A DNA stretch of 64,000 nt from Dyella_B sp036746095. GTDB lineage: Bacteria; Pseudomonadota; Gammaproteobacteria; Xanthomonadales; Rhodanobacteraceae. The notes beneath the pieces are model-generated. The model was not told the DNA's origin. It did no database searches and saw only the letters and a list, made by a program, of their open reading frames with translations. Positions 38,146 to 46,869 of the stretch are shown piece by piece (the stretch's first letter is position 1; every line of letters begins with the position of its first letter). The stretch covers positions 1 to 64,000 of the forward strand of contig NZ_DAIOEU010000010.1 of assembly GCF_036746095.1 (NCBI RefSeq), read 5' to 3'. Position numbers and translations under genes: made by a program.

Positions 38146-38209
38146 GCGCAGAGCGCACAAATTACGCGCCTTTATTCAAACACTTGCGTTGGCCATGGCC
38201 ATCAGACTC

Positions 38210-38236
38210 GCTGTCCGCGGACACCTCCCGGACAGC
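38210..38236 (-). promoter_or_regulatory. Candidate enhancer dyad for the sigma-54 activator
   Basis: Inverted repeat GCTGTCCG (38210-38217), 11 bp, CGGACAGC (38229-38236). It overlaps a perfect palindrome TGTCCGCGGACA (38212-38223) and is followed by a third GGACA at 38237-38241. The centre is about 105 bp upstream of the predicted transcription start, the usual place for NtrC-family binding sites. Confidence 0.55.
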
Positions 38237-38330
38237 GGACAGCGGGCCGCATCGGGGTTTCGTCGCACCCGTTCGCCCTGCACACTAGCGCGCTGCACCC
38301 TCGCGCAGCATCGACCACCGCCTGACAGCA

Positions 38331-38940
38331 ATGAGCGTTACTTACACCCGCGATCAAGTCGCCACATGGTTTGGCAAGCACACCGTCGCCAAGGCGATGG
38401 GCTGTCTGCGCAAGGTCTCCGATCTCAACTGGGATGGCCGCACTTTGCGCGGCACGGTGCAAGGGTCCGAATTCATCCCCTACCGGACCGAGGGTTCACT
38501 TCTCAGGCAGCAGCCGGCCACGAGTAGAACGCGCTGAATGCTCGAGCCCCGTGGGCTATCGTTGCAAACACGCGGCGGCCCTGCTGCTGGCCACTTTGCA
38601 AGAGCCGACCCACGGCGCCGCTGCCATCCGCCCCGAAATGTTGCGCTGGCTGGAGCACTTTCGCGAGGAGGTGACTCGGGCGGGGCGCAAGCCATCCAGC
38701 ACCAAAAGCAAGACTACGCATACTTTGCTGTATGCCTTTCACGCCGGCCGGAACGATGCCCCTTGCGTGCGTATCTACAAGGCACGCCTGAACACTGCGG
38801 GCGCGGTGCAGGCACAGCGTCCGCGACGATTTTCCGAATGCCGAAGAAGTGCGTGCACAGCTGTTGAAGGTCGCTGAACCGAACGATCCTGTCCATGAAG
38901 AAAATGGCGCCATTGATGACACCATTTGGCAAGTCACCCT
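38331..38940 (+). pseudogene. Decayed SWIM-zinc-finger protein (helicase N-terminus)
   Basis: Three frames must be joined to read it. Frame 1 from ATG 38331 gives YTRDQVATWFGKHTVAKAMG...WDGRTLRGTVQGSEFIPYRT. After a shift near 38485 the next frame gives CSSPVGYRCKHAAALLLATL and later HTLLYAFHAG...VRIYKARLNTAG. After a second shift near 38820 it continues RDDFPNAEEVRAQLLKVAEP. This is the N-terminal layout of SWIM-containing DEAD/SNF2-type helicases. The first SWIM motif CxC has become CSS, so one zinc ligand is also lost. The helicase core is absent. Confidence 0.65.
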
Positions 38941-38943
38941 TGA

Positions 38944-39501
38944 CTACGCCTGCAACATCAAAGCTTCCGCGCGCGCGATGCTGGTGGCGATACGGCTGCC
39001 GAGCGATGAGAGCACGGTTGCGTCCCGCCGCTCCAGTAGCGCCAATCCGCCAACGCGGCGCAAGCGGAAATTCACCACACTGGCGCAATCCGGCCGAAAG
39101 GGTTCCGTTTCCACAGGCGGGGCGATGTGTGCCACGCAGGATGCAGTCATAGCATCCCAGCCGAGATAGTCGGTGTCTGGCAACAAATGCCATCGCGCCT
39201 GCGTGCGGCCGAGAGCATCGACACATTCGCACCATTCGCGTGGGCCATCATCAGTGACCGCGCTGATTGACGTCAGCTTGTGCGCACCAAGCAAAGGCAG
39301 GAAAGCTCGCTGCACCACCAAGCCTTGCGGTAGCGCTGGAGGAAATGCCCTATTTGCGGCCGCATGGAAGTAAAGCACGCTGCCGAGTCCGGGAAGCATC
39401 TCGATCAATGCACGCGGCGTAATGAGCCGAGTACGACGCGATACGGCCGCTCGCGGCGCATGGCGGCAGAACGTGGGAGGGGACGCAAGCCAGTCGAACA
39501 T
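38944..39501 (-). CDS. Uncharacterised protein in an operon with hemP
   Basis: 185 residues from the ATG at 39501, preferred to one five codons upstream because AGGAG lies six bases before it. No signal peptide and no membrane helix. I do not recognise the family. Visible features are an N-terminal basic stretch, a core with LTSISAVTDDGPREWCECVDALGRTQARWHLLPDTDYLGWD and a C-terminal helix. It follows hemP by 54 bp on the same strand and so shares its Fur-box promoter. A role in haem handling is inferred from context only. Confidence 0.7.
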   Translation of the reverse strand: MFDWLASPPTFCRHAPRAAVSRRTRLITPRALIEMLPGLGSVLYFHAAANRAFPPALPQGLVVQRAFLPLLGAHKLTSISAVTDDGPREWCECVDALGRTQARWHLLPDTDYLGWDAMTASCVAHIAPPVETEPFRPDCASVVNFRLRRVGGLALLERRDATVLSSLGSRIATSIARAEALMLQA

Positions 39502-39555
39502 GGCGATCTCCTGCATGAAGACCCGGCTGGCGTTGGCGCTGGCGGAGGGAGTGGG

Positions 39556-39771
39556 TTACTTGGTAAGGATCAGCTTGCCGTTGCGCGTGAGGCGCAGGTG
39601 GTATTCGCTGCCCATGTGCTGGATCACCAGCTCGCGTTCGCCAGCCAGCAGGCGCTGGCTGGAAATGCGGCGGATCGGTGGGGTTGCCGGGACATCCGGC
39701 TCGTTCGCACGGGACAGCATCGGCGGCTGCGGCAGGCGCGAAAGGGTGAGTAGCGTGCCGGTCGTGGACAT
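39556..39771 (-). CDS. hemP: Hemin uptake protein HemP
   Basis: 71 residues. The C-terminal half matches the HemP family: ISSQRLLAGERELVIQHMG, then YHLRLTRNGKLILTK. HemP proteins are small regulators or accessory factors of haem uptake genes. The start at 39771 (MSTTGTLL) is preferred to 39783 because GGAG lies six bases upstream. A Fur box lies about 30 bp upstream of the start. Confidence 0.9.
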   Translation of the reverse strand: MSTTGTLLTLSRLPQPPMLSRANEPDVPATPPIRRISSQRLLAGERELVIQHMGSEYHLRLTRNGKLILTK

Positions 39772-39802
39772 GCGGGACTCCATCGTCGAGGGACAACAGG
39801 AT

Positions 39803-39821
39803 GATAATGATTCTCATTTGT
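39803..39821 (-). promoter_or_regulatory. Fur box upstream of hemP
   Basis: GATAATGATTCTCATTTGT matches 14 of 19 positions of the Fur consensus GATAATGATAATCATTATC, including the whole left half. It lies between the asparagine-synthetase-like gene and hemP, so hemP is expected to be induced when iron is short. Confidence 0.8.
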
Positions 39822-39852
39822 GAGTCAAGCGGCCCCGGCGCGCTCTTGCGGC

Positions 39853-41349
39853 CTAGGAGGTCACGCGCAACGCTTCATCATCGTTCGCCACGGCCGTCGT
39901 GCGGCTCGTGCGGCTAAGCAGCCACGGCAGCGTTACCGCGAGCAGGTAGAACTTCGAGGCGAAGAATTTATTCCCGAGGCAATGGCGATGCCCCTCCAGC
40001 CACGCCGCCGCCCCAGGAAGGATCGCCCGTGCTTGCAAGGCGAACGCGTGCACCTGCTCGAAGCATTGCCGTGCCAGGCCTGGCACGTCGAAGCGGAATG
40101 AACCCTTGTGCTGCACATAAGGCAATTGCTGGAAATGCCGCGCGATATAGCGGCGTTGCAAGACCTTGTTCAAACCGTGGCGACCGACCAGGCGATCGTC
40201 CGGCACGTCGTTGAATAGCCATTCGCAAAACGGCTTGTCGCAATACGGATAGGCCATGCGCAAGCCCAGCGAGTTCGCGCAATACAGGCTCTTGGCGAAG
40301 CCGCCTGCTTCCAGCATGGCCAGGACGATACGCCGCACGCCTTCCGCCGACGGCGCAGCCCGCACGGCATCCTGGAATACGTCCATGCGCTGGCGCGATT
40401 GCACCGACGCGCTCCAGCCGAACAGCGCATCCACCTCGCGATCGCTGAAACGCGAGCCGGGGATGTAGCGCTCGAACGGATTCATTTGCAGGCTGGCTAG
40501 CGCAAAGCAAAGTTTGAAGTTTTGGCGGACGAACGGATAGGTGAGCCATGCGGCAGGTATGGCCATCTGCCTTGCCAGCCCAATGATCAGGTAGTCCCGC
40601 AGATGCATGGGCACGCCAAAGAACAGATCGACGCCCATGGCGTCGATGATGCCATCGCCGTGGTGGTGACCTATTTCGGTGGCGAGGTCGGCGTAGGACA
40701 ACATGGCAAAATCCGCCGTCAACAGCGGCATCCGCGGGATCATCGCCAGGTAGCGGTCGTAGGCACGCCGCGGATCGCACACCAGCGCTTCATGACGCAG
40801 GCCGACCCGGCGCGCCACGAAACGTGCCGATTCGACTTCGTTTTCCTCCTTGCCGCCCAGATAGGTAAGGCAGGTGGTATCAGGCCGAACATCCGCGACG
40901 GCAATCGCCACGGAGGTCGAATCCTTGCCGCCGCTCTGCAAAAACCATGGCGCCTTCACGTGCGTCGTACATCGCTGCACGGATTGCGTGAGCAGCCGAT
41001 GGTAAGAGCGCAGCAATGCATCGTCGCTCACGGCATGGGAAGGCGGCCGCGCCGTGGCCGAGGCGGACTGATAAGGGAATTGAAAACGCAGCTCGTCCTG
41101 CGTGCCGGGTTGCACGGCAAAGCCGGTAGTCAGGATCTTCACATCGCTATAGATGGTGTGCGGCGGATACACGAACGAATTGCGCAGCAAATCGGCCAGC
41201 GAAACCATGTCGATCGATGCGCCGCCGTCCCTGTCGCGCCGATCCAATGTGGAAAAATCCACATCGCCGGCGTAAGGACTGGTGCGAATATGGATGCTGC
41301 TGGAGCTTGACGACGCCTGGTTCGTGCACTCATGCGACGCGCTATTCAT
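39853..41349 (-). CDS. Asparagine-synthetase-like enzyme without glutaminase domain
   Basis: 498 residues. The PP-loop ATP pyrophosphatase signature SGGKDS is at 139-144, and the synthetase-type tail HKGSFRF near 430 corresponds to the R.K.GF region of AsnB. The N-terminal glutamine-hydrolysing domain of AsnB (about 200 residues with a catalytic Cys2) is missing: the protein opens with a Ser-rich segment and goes straight to LADLLRNSFVYPPHTIYSDV, the start of the synthetase domain. It would therefore adenylate a carboxylate and use ammonia or an internal amine, as lasso-peptide cyclases and beta-lactam synthetases do. Substrate unknown. TTGGAGA precedes the start. Confidence 0.85.
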   Translation of the reverse strand: MNSASHECTNQASSSSSSIHIRTSPYAGDVDFSTLDRRDRDGGASIDMVSLADLLRNSFVYPPHTIYSDVKILTTGFAVQPGTQDELRFQFPYQSASATARPPSHAVSDDALLRSYHRLLTQSVQRCTTHVKAPWFLQSGGKDSTSVAIAVADVRPDTTCLTYLGGKEENEVESARFVARRVGLRHEALVCDPRRAYDRYLAMIPRMPLLTADFAMLSYADLATEIGHHHGDGIIDAMGVDLFFGVPMHLRDYLIIGLARQMAIPAAWLTYPFVRQNFKLCFALASLQMNPFERYIPGSRFSDREVDALFGWSASVQSRQRMDVFQDAVRAAPSAEGVRRIVLAMLEAGGFAKSLYCANSLGLRMAYPYCDKPFCEWLFNDVPDDRLVGRHGLNKVLQRRYIARHFQQLPYVQHKGSFRFDVPGLARQCFEQVHAFALQARAILPGAAAWLEGHRHCLGNKFFASKFYLLAVTLPWLLSRTSRTTAVANDDEALRVTS

Positions 41350-41740
41350 ATGATCTCCAAGATGGAGTCAGGTGCATGCGGGCACCCGGCACGATCACGC
41401 CGGGCGCCAAAAAAAACTCATAAGCAGTGGTCTGTGCCGGCCAAAACGAAAAAGGTTGCCTGGTCGCTGCCGGTGCACGGCACCGTCGCCATGGCTTACG
41501 GGGCGTCTGCACGCGGCAGCCAGTGGACAACCATTCCAGCCCTGGCAGGTTTGCGGCCGCCGGAATGGCCACCCGCGTATGCCGCTGCAACACGCGCCAC
41601 GAATAGCGAGATTGCATGACGCAACCTGGCCCCGTTTTCGCGCTCTGTCACCGTTTTTTTCGTGATCGCGCGCGCAACTTGCAGGTGTTTCGCGCCTTAG
41701 CATCCCGCAGCCGCATGGTGCGGCCAACAAGGAGAGCAGC
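41350..41740. other. 391-bp gap between divergent genes
   Basis: Presumed promoter region of the asparagine-synthetase-like gene (minus) and the small secreted protein gene (plus). It contains an imperfect GC-rich inverted repeat at about 41380-41408 beside an A8 run, which is an A-run on the plus strand and so not a plus-strand terminator. A minus-strand 91-codon frame (41342-41617) overlaps the enzyme start by 8 bases, but its sequence resembles nothing I know. No RNA gene is seen. Confidence 0.5.
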
Positions 41741-42145
41741 ATGAAACGTCTCGTATGTTTGTGCGCGTTGTTGTTTGCGGGCCATGCGATGGCCCAGACC
41801 ACTTGCTCCAATGCGACGTTATCGGGCAAATACCTTGCCACCACCGAAAACGCCACCCTTGCAGCCGGAGTGAATATTTTCGTCATAGCGAAGATCAACG
41901 CGAATGGTAATGGCACGGCTAATGCCAACATCGCCTACACGGAAAGCGGTGGTCTCTTGAATGGGAACACGACGGAGGCGCTTAACTACACGATCAGCAG
42001 TGATTGCACCATCACTGCCAACGCAGTTCTTGCAGGCATACCCGTAGCAGTCACGGGCTACATTTCGCCCGACGGCACCAAGATTGTCGTTATCGCTGAC
42101 GGGGTCGGCGTTGCGCTTAACGGAACGGGGGTAAAGGTTAATTGA
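41741..42145 (+). CDS. Small secreted protein of unknown function
   Basis: 134 residues with a clear signal peptide (MKRLVCLCALLFAGHAMA-QTT) and AAGGAG before the start. The mature part is rich in Asn, Thr, Ala and Gly, has two cysteines (TTCSNATLSGKY and SSDCTITANAV) that may pair, and alternates as in a small beta-sandwich. Extracellular or periplasmic. No family recognised. Confidence 0.8.
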   Translation: MKRLVCLCALLFAGHAMAQTTCSNATLSGKYLATTENATLAAGVNIFVIAKINANGNGTANANIAYTESGGLLNGNTTEALNYTISSDCTITANAVLAGIPVAVTGYISPDGTKIVVIADGVGVALNGTGVKVN

Positions 42146-42203
42146 GCAAGACTCCACGGGCGAGGACGGCAACCGCCGCCCTCGCCCACGCATCAGCAGA
42201 TCG

Positions 42204-43172
42204 TCAAGCCAGCGCTTGCTCGATTCTTTCCTTCAACCCCAGGTCAAACCGCGGCAACAGCTCCAGCGCGCCAAGATTCTGCTCCAGCTGCTCCTTCTTG
42301 CTTGCACCCAACAACACCGTCGATACGTTCGGATTGGCCAGGCACCAGGCAATCGCAAGTTGCGCCGGCGTGGCACCCACTTCTGCGGCTATGGCAGGAA
42401 GATGTTTTACCTTTGCCACGCGTTCACCGCCTTCACCCAGCACCATGTCGCGCAACCACTCGTAACCCGGCTGCATAAGACGCGAATCATCGGGAACGCC
42501 CTGGTTGTACTTGCCGCTCAGCAAACCGGAAGCCAGTGGCGACCAGATGGTGGTGCCCATGCCGTAGCTGGCATACAGCGGCGCGTATTCCTGCTCAACG
42601 CGTTCGCGATGCAGCAGGTTGTATTGCGGCTGTTCCACCACTGGGGCATACATGTGCATGGCTTGCGCGAGGCGGTGCGCTTCGTGAATCGCTGCGGCGG
42701 GCCATTCGCTGGTGCCCCAATAAAGCACTTTGCCCTGTCGGATCAGCGTATCCATGGCGGCGACGGTTTCCTCGATCGGCGTTTCCGGGTCGGGGCGATG
42801 GCAGAAATAAAGATCCAGGTGGCCCACGCGCAAACGTTCCAGCGCCTGGTGGCAAGCTTCGATCACGTGCTTGCGCGACAAGCCTCGCTGTGTCGGCCGC
42901 GGTTTTTCTGCCGCACCGAAATACACCTTGCTCGACACGCAATAGCTGTCGCGCGGAAAGCGCAGATCCGCCAGCACATCACCCATCAGACGCTCGGCTT
43001 CGCCGTGGTTGTAGGTTTCGGCATTGTCGAAAAAATTGACGCCGTGATCCCAGGCCATGGCAAGCAAATCGCGCGCTTCCGAACGGCCGGCCTGGCGACC
43101 GAACGTAACCCACGCGCCGAAGGACAGCGCGGACAGCTGCAAGCCGGTGCGGCCAAGGCGGCGGTATTGCAT
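42204..43172 (-). CDS. Aldo/keto reductase (KCNAB/YghZ-like)
   Basis: 322-residue NADPH-dependent oxidoreductase of the AKR superfamily. The catalytic tetrad can be placed: Asp and Tyr in FFDNAETYNHGEAE, Lys in SSKVYFG, His in LYFCHRPD. NADPH-binding elements include WSPLASGLLSGKY and the C-terminal GASKKEQLEQNLGAL. The overall pattern (MQYRRLGRTGLQLSALSFGAW) fits the branch of potassium-channel beta subunits and E. coli YghZ, which reduces methylglyoxal and related aldehydes. GGAGAA precedes the start. Confidence 0.92.
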   Translation of the reverse strand: MQYRRLGRTGLQLSALSFGAWVTFGRQAGRSEARDLLAMAWDHGVNFFDNAETYNHGEAERLMGDVLADLRFPRDSYCVSSKVYFGAAEKPRPTQRGLSRKHVIEACHQALERLRVGHLDLYFCHRPDPETPIEETVAAMDTLIRQGKVLYWGTSEWPAAAIHEAHRLAQAMHMYAPVVEQPQYNLLHRERVEQEYAPLYASYGMGTTIWSPLASGLLSGKYNQGVPDDSRLMQPGYEWLRDMVLGEGGERVAKVKHLPAIAAEVGATPAQLAIAWCLANPNVSTVLLGASKKEQLEQNLGALELLPRFDLGLKERIEQALA

Positions 43173-43206
43173 GGCATGATTCTCCGTTGCGCGTTATGTG
43201 TGCATG

Positions 43207-43992
43207 TCAATGGATGTTGAAATCGACGACCGTGCTATCAACCGTCCGCTGCGCATTCTGCGAACGCAATGTGACCGCAACGGCATATTTGTCGAGATAG
43301 GCCAGCGTGACCTTGTCCGTCTGGATGCCGTTCGTGTCGATCACACGACAGTTCAACGCGATCGCCTGCCCTTCGATGGCTGGATTGAGCTGCGACGCGC
43401 TGTAGCTCTTGCCGCTGTCACACAGGAACTGGCCAGGATCCGGAAAGGTTTGCGCACTCGTCATGCCATACAGATAGACGAAGGCCAGGTGGCCGTTGCT
43501 GCCGGTATCCAAGCGCAGCACCTTGCGCACGGCCCGCACGGGCGGAACGGAGTTCGCCTGCGGTGCAATACCCTGTGTCAGGAATGAGAAATAGCCGCGA
43601 TAGGTCAGCTCCAACTGCGTTGCGACGGTATTGCCTTTGTCGTCCCGCACCGCTTCCACGCGGCGCACCAAGCCGTGGCCCGCATTTTCCAAGGTCATCG
43701 CCGTGCTGAACCTGGAAGGCTGCGGGTGATCCGGCGACGTGACCGTATCGCTGGTATGCAAGGTGATTTTTGTGAAGGGGACGGATGCAAGATTCGCGTG
43801 CGCGATCGCGGCTTGCACATCCGGCGCGAGCGCGTCGAAGCTGAAGTGCTGCGTGAGATAGGCCGGTGCATCGGCAGCGGGCGCCGGAGGTTGCGGCTGC
43901 GGCTGCGCGTCTTGTGCGTGGGCGGCGTAGACGGCCGCAAGCAGCGACACGATCGCCGAGACCGTCAGCCTTTTCGTCCATGCCATGCTCAT
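43207..43992 (-). CDS. Exported protein of unknown function
   Basis: 261 residues from the ATG at 43992 (MSMAWTKRLTVSAIVSLLAAVYAAHA), which opens a signal peptide; a second Met two codons on is also possible. A short Gln/Pro/Ala-rich linker follows (QDAQPQPQPPAPAADAP), then a soluble domain with two cysteines (FLCDSGKSY and ALNCRVIDTN). No transmembrane helix after the signal and no motif I recognise. It lies alone behind the aldo/keto reductase start and is probably periplasmic. Confidence 0.75.
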   Translation of the reverse strand: MSMAWTKRLTVSAIVSLLAAVYAAHAQDAQPQPQPPAPAADAPAYLTQHFSFDALAPDVQAAIAHANLASVPFTKITLHTSDTVTSPDHPQPSRFSTAMTLENAGHGLVRRVEAVRDDKGNTVATQLELTYRGYFSFLTQGIAPQANSVPPVRAVRKVLRLDTGSNGHLAFVYLYGMTSAQTFPDPGQFLCDSGKSYSASQLNPAIEGQAIALNCRVIDTNGIQTDKVTLAYLDKYAVAVTLRSQNAQRTVDSTVVDFNIH

Positions 43993-44067
43993 GGCGGCGC
44001 ACCTTGGATACCTGGAAGAGGCGCCTACGATAACAAGGTCCATGCAAGTAACCCAAGGACATCGGGG

Positions 44068-44135
44068 CGTAGGCGGGAATGACGATCCAGGCATCCGGAA
44101 ACACCAAGAGGCGGGGATTGTCATCCCAGCCTACG
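44068..44135. repeat. Family II inverted repeat
   Basis: Arms CGTAGGCGGGAATGACGATCC and its near-complement around a centre with GCATCCGGAAA. It lies 4 bp from the pgpA stop and may end that operon. Copies at 46796 and 47964. Confidence 0.8.
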
Positions 44136-44139
44136 AACC

Positions 44140-44637
44140 TCATGCGTAAGTAAGCGCCAGCTTCAACGCGACGGCGGCAAACACACCGGCGATGACATCA
44201 TCCACCATCACGCCGAATCCACCTTTCAGATGCTTGTCCAGATAACGGATGGGCCATGGTTTCCACACGTCGAACAGACGGAACAACACAAAGCCGAGCG
44301 CGACCGCCCACCACGGCGCCAGCAACGCGGGCAGCAACGCGATCCATTGGCCGATGAATTCGTCCCATACCAGGCTGCGATGATCATCCACGCCCAAGGC
44401 ACGCCCGGCGACGTCGCAAGCCCATACGCCGATGGCAAAACCCATGACGATCACCAGTACGTTGAGCGGCACCGAAAGCTGGCGCAACAACAACCAAGGC
44501 AAGATCGCCGCGAGCGAACCGAAGGTGCCTTGCGCTAACGGCGCGAGCCCCGAACCGAAACCACAGGCGAGCCAGCCGGCCGGGGTCGCGAGCAGCGCGC
44601 GGCGTTGTGTTGGCGTAAGAACTTTGCGCTCGCTCAT
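44140..44637 (-). CDS. pgpA: Phosphatidylglycerophosphatase A
   Basis: 165-residue inner-membrane phosphatase that removes phosphate from phosphatidylglycerol phosphate. Family motifs are GFGSGLAPLAQGTFGSL at the N-terminus, DDHRSLVWDEFIGQWIAL (acidic catalytic cluster) and the C-terminal KGGFGVMVDDVIAG. Its ATG overlaps the stop of thiL (ATGA), the usual thiL-pgpA coupling. Confidence 0.96.
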   Translation of the reverse strand: MSERKVLTPTQRRALLATPAGWLACGFGSGLAPLAQGTFGSLAAILPWLLLRQLSVPLNVLVIVMGFAIGVWACDVAGRALGVDDHRSLVWDEFIGQWIALLPALLAPWWAVALGFVLFRLFDVWKPWPIRYLDKHLKGGFGVMVDDVIAGVFAAVALKLALTYA

Positions 44638-45596
44638 GCGTTGAAGTGATCCCAGCCTGGGCGGCGCGATGCGAGGGGGTGTCCGTCGCGATCGCGCACC
44701 GTGATGCCCTCGCCTTCCACCGCGCGGCCGATGCGTGTCGCGCCGCAACCCAGCTTGGCCAGGTCGGCTTGCACGGCGGCAACCTGCTGCGCCGGCACGG
44801 TGAAGCACAATTCGTAATCGTCGCCGCCGCTCAGGGCGAAGTCGCGCGAGGTGCTTTCGTCGAACAGATCGAGCAGCGCCGATGAACGCGGCAATAGCGC
44901 CGCATCGAGTTCGGCGCCAACGCGGCTGGCTGCGCAGACGTGCCCCAGATCCGCAAGCAGGCCATCGGAAACATCGATACACGCACTGGCACGACCGCGC
45001 AGGGCCAAGCCTGCCGCCACGCGGGGCGTGGGACGATTGAGGCGCTCGATCAGATAACGGGTTTGTGCATCGTCGCTATGGCGATAGTTTTGTACGCAGC
45101 GCAACCCGCCGGCCGCATCGCCCAATGTGCCGGTCACCAGCACGGCATCGCCTGCCTGCGCCCCCGCCCGTGCGAGCGCTTTGCCGGGCGGCACGAAACC
45201 GTGTACGGCCACGCTGATCGTCAACGCGCCGCGCGTGGTGTCACCGCCGACCAGCGCAAGGCGGTACGTTTGCGCCAGTTGCGCAAAACCCGCGGCAAAA
45301 CCGTCGACAAAGGCGCTATCCGCACTGGGCAAGGTCAACGCCAGCAATGCCCAGGCCGGCGTGGCGCCCATGGCGGCAAGATCGGAAAGATTGACGGCCA
45401 GCGCTTTCCAGCCGATATCGGCTGCATCGGTGCCAACGGGGAAATGCACGCCTTCGACTATGGTGTCGATGGCGACGGCCAGTTCCTGGCCGGTTGGTAC
45501 GGTGAGCAGTGCAGCGTCATCGCCGATACCCAGGCGCACATCATCACGATGTTGCGCGGTGAGATTGCGGATGCGGTCGATGAGGGAGAATTCCAT
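44634..45596 (-). CDS. thiL: Thiamine-monophosphate kinase
   Basis: 320 residues; phosphorylates thiamine monophosphate to the active diphosphate. Typical motifs are IGDDAALL near 24, DTIVEGVHFP near 44, LSDLAAMGATP near 70, VGGDTTRG and DVSDGLLADL (metal and ATP sites), and ALSGGDDYELCFT near the C-terminus. Separated from nusB by a family I repeat, but still in the ancestral nusB-thiL-pgpA order. Confidence 0.97.
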   Translation of the reverse strand: MEFSLIDRIRNLTAQHRDDVRLGIGDDAALLTVPTGQELAVAIDTIVEGVHFPVGTDAADIGWKALAVNLSDLAAMGATPAWALLALTLPSADSAFVDGFAAGFAQLAQTYRLALVGGDTTRGALTISVAVHGFVPPGKALARAGAQAGDAVLVTGTLGDAAGGLRCVQNYRHSDDAQTRYLIERLNRPTPRVAAGLALRGRASACIDVSDGLLADLGHVCAASRVGAELDAALLPRSSALLDLFDESTSRDFALSGGDDYELCFTVPAQQVAAVQADLAKLGCGATRIGRAVEGEGITVRDRDGHPLASRRPGWDHFNA

Positions 45597-45660
45597 GGAT
45601 TTTGCCGTGGCCTCTTTGCGTAGACGTCCGCGCTTGCCAGACCGTCCACTTTCGCCTTGC

Positions 45661-45782
45661 CGTCATTCCGGCGAAGGCCGGAATCCAGTGCAAACATGCC
45701 GTGCGCAGCACACATCTCAAGAGGGTTTTGTGTGCTTCGCACTGTGTATTTAACTGGATTCCGGCCTTCGCCGGAATGACGT
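45661..45782. repeat. Family I palindrome pair (GGCGAAGGCC variant)
   Basis: Two inverted units CGTCATTCCGGCGAAGGCCGGAA and TTCCGGCCTTCGCCGGAATGACG about 76 bp apart, inserted between nusB and thiL. Confidence 0.9.
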
Positions 45783-45805
45783 GCGCTTTGAAACGAGTTG
45801 CCGGG

Positions 45806-46251
45806 TTATCCCTGTTTCTCCGCACCCCGAACGTGTGCCGCCAGCTTATCCAGCACACCATTCACATAGCTGTGCCCATGATCCGCGCCGAAGCGCTTGG
45901 TCACTTCGATCGCCTCGTTGATGATCACGCGATACGGCACGTCCGGCCGGTGCTTCAATTCATAGGCGGCCAAACGCAGCGCGGCGCGCTCGATCGGATC
46001 GATCTGCTCGACCTCGCGGTCGATGTACGGCTTCAGCGCTTCATCCAGTTCGGGGACGTGCTGTTCCACGCCGCGCAGCAGATCTTCGAAATACTCCAGG
46101 TCCGCCACTTCCATATCCTGTTCGTGGCGGAACTGGTCGATCACCGACTTCATCGAGCTGCCGCTCATCTGCCAGGCATACAGCGCCTGCAGGGCGCGGC
46201 GGCGAGCGCGCGAGCGCGCGGCGAGATCGATGCCTTCGGGACGCGAGTGCA

Positions 46252-46252
<1 letters not shown>
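45806..46252 (-). CDS. nusB: Transcription antitermination factor NusB
   Basis: 148 residues, all-helical RNA-binding protein that works with NusE on rRNA and other leaders. Signature RSRARRRALQALYAWQMSG at the N-terminus and YRVIINEAIEVTKRFGADHGHSYVNGVLD at 108-135. The ATG overlaps the ribH stop (TAATG), so it is translated in tandem with ribH. Confidence 0.96.
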
Positions 46253-46713
<461 letters not shown>

Positions 46714-46795
46714 GCTGCATGGATTCCTGTGCTGGGCGGCCTGCCCATGGCAAGCGGGGTATTTTACGGGTTTTGGCGAGTGCCACGTAGGCGGG

Positions 46796-46852
46796 GACGA
46801 CAATCCCAGCATCGGAAAGCGCTCAGGAGCTGGGATCGTCACCCCAGCCCAC
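46796..46852. repeat. Family II inverted repeat
   Basis: CGTAGGCGGGGACGACAATCC and the complementary arm around AGCATCGGAAAG, between ribH and ldcA. Confidence 0.8.
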
Positions 46853-46869
46853 GGTCCCGTGAGTGCCGT

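Noticed and set aside
41342..41617. 91-codon minus-strand frame overlapping the start of the asparagine-synthetase-like gene, considered as a peptide precursor
   Set aside because: No Gly start with Asp or Glu at position 7-9 as in lasso-peptide cores, no leader motif and no known homologue. The overlap may be chance. Together with the missing B protease, a lasso-peptide cluster cannot be claimed.
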